Assembly: GCA_044359885.1 (NCBI GenBank)
Contig: JBIKLI010000300.1
Coordinates: forward strand, 1 to 5,457
Reading direction: 5' to 3'
Origin: CAIOSQ01 sp044359885
Lineage (GTDB): Bacteria > Pseudomonadota > Alphaproteobacteria > CACIAM-22H2
DNA: 5,457 nt
The stretch's first letter is position 1; each line of letters begins with the position of its first letter. Below, piece after piece: positions 1 to 4,995 of this stretch. Made by a program: the position numbers and the translations under genes. The notes under the pieces were generated by a model, which was not told where the DNA came from, searched no databases, and saw only the letters and a list, made by a program, of their open reading frames with translations.

Positions 1-72
1 GCCCTCGTGCTCGAAAACCATCCGTACCGCGCGCTCGCGGACTTCAGGCGAGTAGCTCTTCGATGTCTTCAT
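1..72 (-). CDS. IS3-family transposase OrfA, N-terminal 24 residues (partial)
   Basis: Translation from the ATG at 72-70 gives a 24-residue N-terminus, beginning MKTSKSYSPEVRERAVRMVF, that runs off the window edge. The SPEVRERAVRMV motif is characteristic of the helix-turn-helix OrfA (HTH_Tnp_1) of IS3-family elements, which binds the element ends. OrfA is normally fused to the OrfB catalytic DDE part by programmed -1 frameshifting. The start is supported by a GAGAGG ribosome binding site at 86-81, eight bases upstream. The ATG at 80 is out because it meets a stop after three codons. Only about a quarter of a usual OrfA is present, so completeness cannot be judged. Confidence 0.8.
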   Translation of the reverse strand, partial: MKTSKSYSPEVRERAVRMVFEHEG

Positions 73-122
73 TGCTCCATCCTCTCAAGGGTTGGAGCCT
101 CCGGCAAACCCGGAGCGGTTCA
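1..122 (-). mobile_element. IS3-family insertion sequence, left end (partial)
   Basis: Read on the minus strand, the element begins at 122 with TGAACCGCTCCGGGTTTGCC, the kind of TG-starting terminal repeat seen in IS3-family elements. It runs directly into the orfA start. Near the tip is a short hairpin (CTCCGG at 99-104 and CCGGAG at 110-115). The rest of the element, including orfB and the other end, lies outside the window, so the subgroup and target-site duplication cannot be determined. The element lies inside an ISAs1-family transposase gene: coding similarity of that gene runs from 657 down to about 126 and stops where the IS3 tip begins. Confidence 0.8.
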
Positions 123-657
123 ATAAGTCGGCTCCGGCTTGTCGGATAGCGCCGGCAATGACGGCATTGGTGGCGATGGCGTCGATGGAGACCAGGGCGC
201 CCTTGAGGCCGCCACCTGCGGCAAGCCGCTCAAGCAGGATGGGGATGGCGGTGGTCTCGCCGCTCTAGTCGGCGACCGCCTCCTGGCCGAGCACGAGCCG
301 GCTGGTGGTGGCGAAGGCGGAGACCAGATGCAGGGGGCCCGTGTCGGCCTTGCGGTCATGACTGCGCCGCGAGGTCTTGCCGTCGATGGCGACGAGATCG
401 GCGCGTTCGGGCCAAGTCTCGCGCACCCAGGCCATGAACGCCGCCGAAAACAGCTTGGGATTGATGCGGTTCATCAACTGGGTGAGCCAGCGCGCGCCCG
501 GCACCCCGTGATGGTAGGGCAGGAAACGGCGCAGGAACTCGAGATGTGCCTCGCCCCAGTCAGCGATGCCCTCGTAATCGTCGTTGTCGGCGATCGTGCC
601 GCACACGAGGTCAGGGTCGCCCAGCGCAGCGAAGACAGGAGGATTGGCGATCGCCAT
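123..657 (-). pseudogene. ISAs1-family transposase, interrupted and with internal stop
   Basis: The reading from ATG 657 contains hallmarks of ISAs1/H-repeat transposases: DDYEGIADWGEAHLEFLRRF, then LVAIDGKTSRRSHDR (first catalytic Asp), then LHLVSAFATTSRLVLGQEAV. A TAG at 267-265 stands where the family usually has Lys (GQEAV-D-K-S/T-N-E). After it the frame continues with SGETTAIPILLERLAAGGG and ALVSIDAIATN, which holds the second catalytic Asp. The reading ends at the IS3 insertion at 122, so the catalytic Glu and C-terminal half are missing here. About 178 of a usual ~370 codons are present. The N-terminus jumps from ALGDP straight to DLVCGTIAD, whereas family members generally have a further ~15-20 residues there, so an in-frame deletion is likely. 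The copy is inactive on several counts. Confidence 0.85.
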
Positions 658-741
658 GGCGCGGCTGCGAATCAGGGAAGCCGCAGCGAATCAGATTTCG
701 CGCAACTCGGAAATCCTCGTTAACCCGAATGCAGGGTCCTG
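123..741 (-). mobile_element. ISAs1-family insertion sequence remnant, split by IS3 insertion
   Basis: The stretch carries most of the N-terminal half of an ISAs1-family transposase gene plus about 80 bases upstream of it. The outer (transposase 5') end is probably close to 741, where the minus strand reads CAGGACCCTGCATTCGGGTT. ISAs1-type elements often begin with CAGG-like ends, but the partner end is not in the window, so this boundary is an inference. The other side is cut at 122/123 by the tip of an IS3-family element. The rest of the ISAs1 copy may continue beyond that element, outside the window. Confidence 0.7.
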
Positions 742-761
742 GGCGATGCTCCAGGGGCGGC

Positions 762-790
762 TTGACACGAGAACAAAAGAAGAACATTTT
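762..790 (+). promoter_or_regulatory. Candidate promoter upstream of the small membrane protein
   Basis: A perfect TTGACA -35 hexamer lies at 762-767. Seventeen bases downstream is CATTTT (785-790), a weak -10 match of 3 of 6 bases. Transcription would begin near 797, giving a leader of about 20 bases ahead of the ATG at 819. The spacer contains the LexA-type operator described separately. The -10 assignment is uncertain, the -35 less so. Confidence 0.55.
771..785 (+). promoter_or_regulatory. LexA (SOS) box, alphaproteobacterial type
   Basis: The sequence is GAACAAAAGAAGAAC: two GAAC half-sites at 771-774 and 782-785 separated by exactly seven bases. On the other strand it reads GTTC-N7-GTTC. 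This direct repeat is the established LexA operator of Alphaproteobacteria, and the A-rich spacer is also typical. It sits between the -35 and the proposed -10, where a bound repressor would block polymerase, about 34 bases ahead of the ATG at 819. A chance match of eight fixed bases is possible in a genome, but position and context make a real operator likely. Confidence 0.75.
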
Positions 791-818
791 CCCTCGGCGC
801 CGGTTCGAGGAGGAATGC

Positions 819-920
819 ATGGTCCGGTTCTTCGAGGGAATGCTGCGTGGAATGGGCTGGGGTGTCGCGGCCAGCCTCCTTGCGATCATGGTGACCTTCG
901 CGCCGGCGATGCTTCACTGA
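819..920 (+). CDS. 33-residue single-pass membrane protein, probably SOS-induced (SidA-like in architecture)
   Basis: The ATG at 819 is preceded by a near-ideal ribosome binding site, GAGGAGGA at 807-814, with about five bases of spacing after GAGGAGG. The product has a short basic/amphipathic start (MVRFFEGMLRG) followed by one hydrophobic stretch, roughly residues 12-31 (GMGWGVAASLLAIMVTFAPA), and ends MLH. It should sit in the inner membrane with its Arg-bearing N-terminus in the cytoplasm. A LexA-type box lies just upstream, so it should be induced by DNA damage. Caulobacter SidA is a 29-residue inner-membrane division inhibitor under LexA control. The resemblance here is in size, topology and regulation, not demonstrated sequence identity. 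The downstream reductase gene is in the same frame and starts 27-66 bases later, so the two may be co-transcribed. It could instead be a leader peptide or a different small stress protein. An alternative ATG at 815 reads another frame and overlaps far into the next gene, so it is unlikely. Confidence 0.7.
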   Translation: MVRFFEGMLRGMGWGVAASLLAIMVTFAPAMLH

Positions 921-947
921 CGGCGCCCGCGTGTCCGGCCGCCCGCG

Positions 948-3290
948 GTGCTGGACGCGGCCGATCAGGCCGCCCATCTTGCGGGCGTGATCAGGTCCTG
1001 TCCCATCTGCGGCCGCGTTCTTTTGGCGGCGCTTTTGCTGGCGACGCTCGCCGTCGCCATCCTGGCTTTGCCGGGTGATCGGGCGCTGGCGCAGCAATCC
1101 GGGCCGTCGATCGGGGTCACGCGCGCGACGGGCGAGGCGATCGACCGTCAGTCCTCCCGGGGCGGCGGTGCGGCCGGGGAAAATGGTTCCGTCGCGCGGA
1201 CCGCGCATACGCTGAGCCGCCTCGTCGCGCAGACCGAGACGGTGACGCCCGGTGGACATGTCCTGGTCGGCCTGCATCAGCGTTTCGATCCGGGCTGGCA
1301 TAGCTATTGGCGCAACCCCGGCGATTCCGGATTTCCGGCGACGCTGGCGTGGCGCTTGCCTCCCGGCGCCTCCGCCGGACCGATTCTCTGGCCGGCGCCC
1401 GGACGGCATGCTTTCGGCGGGCTCACCAACTACGGCCACAAGGACGATCTGGTCCTGCTCGCCCAACTGGAGGTGCCATCCGGGCTCTCTCCTGGCGCTG
1501 TCTTCACGATCGAGCTTGCCGCGTCCTGGCTCATCTGCTCGGACATCTGTATCCCGGAGGATGCCAGCCTTTCGCTGGCCTTGCCGGTCGCAACACGGGC
1601 AGCGCCTGGACCTGATGCCGGATTGCTCGGCGCCGCGAAGCAGGCGCTTCCGATCGAGGCGCCCTGGCCGGTCCGGCATGCGCGCGAAGGCGGCCGGCTG
1701 CTGCTGCGCATCGAAGGGCCGGATCTCGCGCGAGCCCCGGTGGTCGACGCCTATTTCTTTCCGATCGCCACAGATCTGATCGAGCATTCGGCAGCCCAGC
1801 GTCTGGTGGTCGACCGCGACGGGGCGACGCTCGACATCCGGTTGACGGCCGAAGGCCGCAGCCAGGCTTTGCCGCGGCTCGAAGGCGTGCTGCGTTTCGA
1901 GACCTCCGGCGCCGGCAGCGATACGCCGAACGCCTTCGCGATCGCCGCGCCCGCCGGACCGGTCGCCTTGCCGCCGCCTGCGGCCGCGCCGGCAGGGGCG
2001 GTGGCGCTGTCGCTGCTCGAGGCGATCGTCCTGGCCATGATCGGCGGCGCGATCCTCAACCTGATGCCGTGCGTCTTTCCGGTGCTGTCGATGAAGGCGC
2101 TGGCCATCGCCACCTTGCCCGCGGGGGATCGCGCGGCGCGGCGGCGCGAAGGCAGCGCCTACGGCCTCGGCGTGCTTGCCTGTTTCGCGCTGATCGCCGC
2201 TGCCATGGTCGCCCTGCGTGCCGCCGGCGCCGAGCTTGGCTGGGGCGTCCAGTTCCAGTCGCCCGCCTTCGTCGCCTGCATGGCGCTGCTCATGATGGCG
2301 ATCGGTCTCAATCTCTCCGGCGTCTACGACATCGACATCCTGCGTCCGGCCCTGGGCATGCCGTCGCGCGGCGTCGGCGTCGGCGCCTTCCTGACCGGGG
2401 CGCTGGCGGTCGTGGTCGCCACGCCCTGTACCGCGCCGTTCATGGCGGCGGCGCTGGGCATGGCGCTGGTCGCCGACCCGGCGACGATGGTCGCGGTGCT
2501 GATGGCGCTGGGGCTCGGCTTCGCGGCCCCGTTCGTTCTGGTCGCCTGGTTGCCGGGGGCGGGCCGGGTCCTTCCGCGCCCCGGAGCCTGGATGATCCGT
2601 CTGCGTGGTGCGCTGGCCTTTCCGATGTACGCGACCAGCGCCTGGCTGATCTGGGTGCTGAGCCAGCAGGTGACGGCGACGGCGCTGGCGCTCGGGCTCG
2701 GGGCGCTGGTGGCGATCGGGCTTGCGTCCTGGCTGTTCGGCCGTTCGGAACCGGGCGATGTTCCGGGCTGGCGGCGCCGCGGGCCGGCCGTGACGATCGC
2801 CCTGGGGGCGGTCGCGGCCGCGATGGCCACGGGGTCGGTCGGTCCGGCACCGGCGCCGGGGAGTGCCGCGCCGCCAGCGGCATCGCCGGCATCGGCCATT
2901 CCGTCGGAGCCCTTCTCGGCCGCGCGGCTCGACGCGCTGCGCCAGGCCGGGCGGCCGGTCTTCGTCAACATGACGGCGGCCTGGTGCATCACCTGCCTGT
3001 TCAACGAGGCCAACGCGCTGGCTTCCGCCGAGGCGCGGGCCTTGTTCGCCGCCGGCAGCGTCACCTACCTCAAGGGCGACTGGACGCGCCGAGATCCCGA
3101 GATCTCGGCCTATCTGCGCAGCTTCGGGCGCAGCGGCGTGCCGCTCTACGTCTTCTACCCCGCCACCGGTCGGGAACCGCGCGTGCTGCCCCAGCTTCTG
3201 GATGCGCAGATCCTGCGCCAGGCGCTGGCACCGCGCCGCCGACGGCGTGACCGCGTCGGCCATGGCGCGGGCGGGATTTCGCGGCGATAA
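948..3290 (+). CDS. scsB: ScsB/DsbD-family membrane thiol-disulfide reductase
   Basis: This protein passes electrons from cytoplasmic thioredoxin across the inner membrane to periplasmic thiol proteins. Counting from GTG 948 (780 residues), a signal peptide (about 22-48) ends at ALA|QQ. A periplasmic ScsB-type N-terminal domain (about 85-335) contains HSYWRNPGDSGFP and the cysteine pair C197/C201 in SWLICSDICIPE. A proline/alanine linker leads to a membrane domain of about eight helices (350-625) with C375 in NLMPCVFPV and C494 in ATPCTAPF. After a second Ala/Pro linker comes a thioredoxin-like domain with the C680-x-x-C683 pair in AAWCITC and a cis-proline at 732 (SGVPLYVFY). All six redox cysteines are present, so it looks functional. 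The start is unsettled: neither GTG 948 nor in-frame GTG 987 has a clear ribosome binding site, but 987 gives a more usual signal peptide. The C-terminus ends in an unusual Arg-rich tail of about 18 residues. ScsB rather than DsbD is inferred from the N-terminal domain. No scsC or scsD partner lies next to it. Confidence 0.9.
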   Translation: MLDAADQAAHLAGVIRSCPICGRVLLAALLLATLAVAILALPGDRALAQQSGPSIGVTRATGEAIDRQSSRGGGAAGENGSVARTAHTLSRLVAQTETVTPGGHVLVGLHQRFDPGWHSYWRNPGDSGFPATLAWRLPPGASAGPILWPAPGRHAFGGLTNYGHKDDLVLLAQLEVPSGLSPGAVFTIELAASWLICSDICIPEDASLSLALPVATRAAPGPDAGLLGAAKQALPIEAPWPVRHAREGGRLLLRIEGPDLARAPVVDAYFFPIATDLIEHSAAQRLVVDRDGATLDIRLTAEGRSQALPRLEGVLRFETSGAGSDTPNAFAIAAPAGPVALPPPAAAPAGAVALSLLEAIVLAMIGGAILNLMPCVFPVLSMKALAIATLPAGDRAARRREGSAYGLGVLACFALIAAAMVALRAAGAELGWGVQFQSPAFVACMALLMMAIGLNLSGVYDIDILRPALGMPSRGVGVGAFLTGALAVVVATPCTAPFMAAALGMALVADPATMVAVLMALGLGFAAPFVLVAWLPGAGRVLPRPGAWMIRLRGALAFPMYATSAWLIWVLSQQVTATALALGLGALVAIGLASWLFGRSEPGDVPGWRRRGPAVTIALGAVAAAMATGSVGPAPAPGSAAPPAASPASAIPSEPFSAARLDALRQAGRPVFVNMTAAWCITCLFNEANALASAEARALFAAGSVTYLKGDWTRRDPEISAYLRSFGRSGVPLYVFYPATGREPRVLPQLLDAQILRQALAPRRRRRDRVGHGAGGISRR
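957..973 (+). other. Perfect hairpin at the start of the reductase gene
   Basis: GCGGCC and GGCCGC flank a five-base loop (GATCA), giving a 6-bp all-GC stem between the two possible start codons at 948 and 987. If the true start is 987, this structure would lie between the small membrane protein gene and the reductase and might attenuate or terminate read-through. The following sequence (CCATCTT) has no good T-run, so a classical terminator is doubtful. Confidence 0.35.
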
Positions 3291-3314
3291 TCGAACCGGC
3301 AGGGAGGCGTGCAG

Positions 3315-3668
3315 GTGACGAAACGGGCGGTTGCATTCGCGGCGTCGGTGGCATTGACCATCGTCTGCTTCGGCGCGGGGCCTGCGCGATCGGCGGACGA
3401 GTCCGCCGCACAGGCGTTGCTCGACTCCGCCACGCAGGTCTGGTCGCAGGCGAGCGCCATGCCGCCATCCGACCGGAACGACGAGCAGCATGCGCGCCGC
3501 GTCAGGCTGCTGCGGGATGTCGATGCGTTGCTCCAGCGCATCGTCGAGCGGCATGGCGGCACGCGCATCGCCGAGCGCCTGTCCAGCGGCGGAGAGATCG
3601 GCGGCCTGTCGCTCGCGCGCGCCTCGCTTGCGGTCCAGCAGGCACAGGACGAACATTGCGATCACTGA
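3315..3668 (+). CDS. Small exported protein of unknown function
   Basis: The gene follows the reductase by 24 bases. GTG at 3315 is preferred over GTG at 3309 because AGGGAGG at 3301-3307 lies seven bases from it, whereas it would nearly touch 3309. The product is 117 residues. A signal peptide (VTKRAVAFAASVALTIVCF...) probably ends at ARS-A|DES. The mature part is short, charged and predicted mostly helical, with the pattern LLRDVDALLQRIVERHGG then IAERLSSGGEIGGLSLA. This resembles small uncharacterised exported proteins of Alphaproteobacteria in which a helical repeat-like segment is followed by a GxxIGxLS motif. I recognise no catalytic motif. The mature protein has a single Cys, in the C-terminal EHCDH, perhaps redox-active or metal-binding. 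Its place after the reductase suggests it works in the periplasm, possibly as a partner, but that is only context. Confidence 0.75.
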   Translation: MTKRAVAFAASVALTIVCFGAGPARSADESAAQALLDSATQVWSQASAMPPSDRNDEQHARRVRLLRDVDALLQRIVERHGGTRIAERLSSGGEIGGLSLARASLAVQQAQDEHCDH

Positions 3669-3692
3669 ACGGCCGCGATCCCGCCCGGCCGT
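3669..3692 (+). terminator. Hairpin immediately after the operon
   Basis: ACGGCCG (3669-3675) pairs perfectly with CGGCCGT (3686-3692) around a ten-base loop, starting right after the stop codon of the small exported protein gene. There is only a weak T-rich tail (GTGTCCCGTT), so termination strength is uncertain. Confidence 0.4.
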
Positions 3693-3707
3693 GTCCCGTT
3701 CGAGCGT

Positions 3708-3739
3708 CGCCGCCCTCCCGTCAACCGGAGGGCGCGGCG
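3708..3739. terminator. GC-rich stem-loop between converging genes, possible bidirectional terminator
   Basis: GCCCTCC (3712-3718) pairs with GGAGGGC (3727-3733) around an eight-base loop, and four more pairs extend the stem if two bases bulge out. No T-run follows on either strand. The stop codon of a minus-strand gene remnant falls inside the loop (3724-3722). The hairpin therefore lies where a terminator for both the plus-strand operon and the lost minus-strand gene would be expected. Confidence 0.45.
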
Positions 3740-3800
3740 CGCCAGGCCGCCGCGTTCTCGCGGACGAAATCCCCGAAGCGGCGCAGGTCATGGGTGCCCG
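3722..3800 (-). pseudogene. C-terminal remnant of an unrecognised minus-strand gene
   Basis: On the minus strand, about 25 codons ending at TGA 3724-3722 read GTH followed by DLRRFGDFVRENAAAWRA and APSG. The composition is strikingly protein-like, with coding-type GC-rich third positions and an amphipathic helix. The open frame continues further upstream, but from about 3802 the opposite strand matches a DUF4268 protein, so the original 5' part has probably been replaced. A GC-rich hairpin overlaps the stop, as expected at a gene end. I do not recognise the family, and it may be a chance open frame. Confidence 0.35.
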
Positions 3801-4454
3801 GAAGGTGATCTGAATCGCCGGATCCTTCCGCCCGGAGCACGAGGCGGCACTCCGTTTCCTCAACGAAAGCACGGTCGAGGATTTCGCGTTCTTTGGTGTC
3901 CAGGTCGAATTGTGGCGCATCGGCCGTCGCCGATGGCTCCGAAATTCGAGGTCGTCGTCAAGCCCAACGACTGGACCAGGTCCGGCCGCGAGCAGGCAAT
4001 TCTGGCCGTAGCCGCCTCGCCGACAGCACAGCTGCAACTGCGGTTCTGGACCGCACTGGTCTCGGCTCTCGCGAAGAGCGCGCCGCAGATACGCCCCCAC
4101 AAGCCGGGACCGAGACACTGGCTGAGCAGTGCGATCGGGCGCTCCGGCTTCGGCTTGAACATGATGGCGAACACGCGAACCGACCAGCTCGGCGTGGACC
4201 TGTGGATCACTGGTCCCGGGGCCAAGGGCCATTTCGCCAATCTGCTTGCGCTGAAGACCGACCTTGAGACGAAGCTCGGCTTCGATCTGGACTGGCAGGA
4301 GCTCCCCGGCAGCGAGGCGTGCCGCATCGCCACCTGGCTCCCCGACGCCTCGCTCGACGCCGAGGACCGCTGGCCCGAATACTTCGCCTGGTTCGCCGCC
4401 CGCCTGACGTGCATGAACGAAGTCCTTCGTCCGGCGGTGAAGGAGCTGCCGTAG
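3799..4454 (+). pseudogene. DUF4268-family protein gene, 5'-truncated with stop and frameshift
   Basis: Three pieces in two frames join into one conserved protein. First comes RKVI, then a TGA at 3811-3813 where the family has Trp (KVIW-IA), then IAGSFRPEHEAALRFLNE and FFGVQVELWRIG. Near 3921-3930 one base has been lost: the frame moves and continues SPMAPKFEVVVKPNDWTRSG, QLQLRFWTALVSALAKSAPQ, PHKPGPRHWLSSAIGRSGFG, GAKGHFANLLALKTDLETKL and DRWPEYFAWFAARLT, ending RPAVKELP at TAG 4452-4454. Full-length relatives have an N-terminal nuclease-like domain of roughly 100 or more residues before KVIWIA; it is absent here. The family's function is not established, although a DNA-related role is often suspected. 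The part from GTG 3912 to 4454 is open for 180 codons and could still be translated as a C-terminal fragment, but it lacks a good ribosome binding site. Confidence 0.75.
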
Positions 4455-4804
4455 GTCGCTTGACCGTGACCCACTGGAACTTGGTATGGCGCGACAATCT
4501 GGATGAGAGGACCGGTCGCGGCGGATTGCTGCCATGACCGGGACAGACACGGACAACACCCTAGGGATCTGTCCTGTCCGTCCGGCGACAGTGCCGGTTT
4601 CCTGGCCGCTGGCGAGCGATGTCCGTCGTCCCGATGGGAAACGCCTCCGGCCGTCCTGGCGCGGATGCTTCGAGCATCCAGGGTCCGGCACCGGATCTGC
4701 CGGCTGGCCAGCCCTGTCGGCAGCGGGATGATGGGCTGGATGACGGTCTGCCGATTTCGGCGATCCAGATATATATTCTAAACCAATGGTTTAGCAGAAC
4801 AAGA
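4455..4804. other. 350-base stretch without a recognisable gene
   Basis: No reading frame here gives a convincing product. The longest plus-strand candidate (ATG 4534 to 4731, 65 residues, Pro/Arg-rich) lacks a ribosome binding site and resembles nothing I know. Small structures are visible: paired GGACA (4541-4545, 4551-4555) and TGTCC (4570-4574, 4575-4579) repeats around CCCTAGGG, and a perfect 12-bp palindrome GGCTGGCCAGCC at 4702-4713 nested inside CTGCCG/CGGCAG (4698-4703, 4718-4723). Base composition falls sharply to AT-rich after about 4768. It may be debris of the same rearrangement that truncated the neighbouring DUF4268 gene. Confidence 0.5.
4778..4794 (-). terminator. AT-rich palindrome downstream of tRNA-Ser, possible terminator
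   Basis: CTAAACCAATGGTTTAG is an eight-base perfect inverted repeat around a single central base. In the tRNA direction it starts about 11 bases after the CCA end and is followed by AATATATAT. As RNA it can fold as a 7-bp stem with a three-base loop. The A/T-rich tail makes it a plausible tRNA terminator. It could equally be a protein-binding or recombination site, because it sits in the only AT-rich patch of the window, next to an integrase. Confidence 0.45.
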
Positions 4805-4894
4805 TGGCGGATGGGGAGGGATTCGAACCCCCGGAGCCCTGACGGGCCCGCCGGTTTTCAAGACCGGTGCAATCGACCGCTCTGCCACCCATCC
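4805..4894 (-). tRNA. tRNA-Ser (anticodon UGA), CCA encoded
   Basis: A complete 90-base class II tRNA folds on the minus strand. The acceptor stem GGATGGG pairs with CCCATCC, followed by discriminator G and encoded CCA. The D-stem is GCA/TGC. The anticodon arm is CCGGT-CTTGAAA-ACCGG with anticodon TGA at positions 34-36. A long variable arm (CGGGCCCGTCAGGGCTCC) follows, and then the T-arm with loop TTCGAAT. The long variable arm and the G discriminator are serine identity features. It decodes UCA and, by wobble, other UCN codons. An integrase gene ends 101 bases upstream on the same strand, and tRNA-Ser genes are frequent integration targets. Confidence 0.97.
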
Positions 4895-4946
4895 GCTGTT
4901 GATCTTCCTAGGAAATTCGACTCCTCGACGCACCGTTCAGGACTGG

Positions 4947-4972
4947 CTGCCACCCGATTGCCACCCAATCCG
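4947..4972. repeat. Direct repeats matching the 5' end of tRNA-Ser, between integrase and tRNA
   Basis: TGCCACCC occurs at 4948-4955 and again at 4959-4966, eleven bases apart, about one helical turn. The second copy extends to TGCCACCCAATCCG (4959-4972), which matches the tRNA 5' region TGCCACCCATCCG (4883-4895) with one extra base. All three copies have the same orientation. They may be integrase arm-binding sites or a vestigial duplicate of the tRNA 5' end from past recombination. The function is inferred from position only. Confidence 0.5.
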
Positions 4973-4995
4973 TTCTCGATTGGTCCTCGGTCGGC

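Noticed and set aside
139..723. 194-codon plus-strand frame opposite the ISAs1 transposase
   Set aside because: The minus-strand frame carries unmistakable ISAs1 transposase motifs; the plus-strand frame is their complement.
584..1078. 164-codon plus-strand frame starting in the ISAs1 remnant and crossing the promoter
   Set aside because: It overlaps the ISAs1 transposase in antisense, the SOS promoter, the small membrane protein and the reductase signal peptide. It has no recognisable motif.
2069..3250. 393-codon plus-strand frame within the reductase gene
   Set aside because: The product is an Arg/Gly-rich, low-complexity out-of-frame shadow of a clear ScsB/DsbD membrane domain.
4541..4579. 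Paired GGACA/TGTCC repeats that could form a CRISPR-like or IS-end structure
   Set aside because: Only two short copies on each side with unequal spacing; no repeat-spacer array and no transposase nearby.
720..4691. A 1323-codon open frame on the minus strand spanning most of the window
   Set aside because: It lies antisense to the reductase, the exported protein and the DUF4268 remnant. The product is Arg/Gly/Asp-rich with no domain, and long antisense frames are common in high-GC DNA.
4534..4731. 65-residue ORF in the gap after the DUF4268 remnant
   Set aside because: No ribosome binding site, Pro/Arg-rich composition and no recognisable similarity. It overlaps an alternative frame of equal quality.
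4905..4914. Perfect 10-bp palindrome TTCCTAGGAA just upstream of tRNA-Ser
   Set aside because: Too short to distinguish from chance. It might be an operator or a recombination core, but nothing else supports it.
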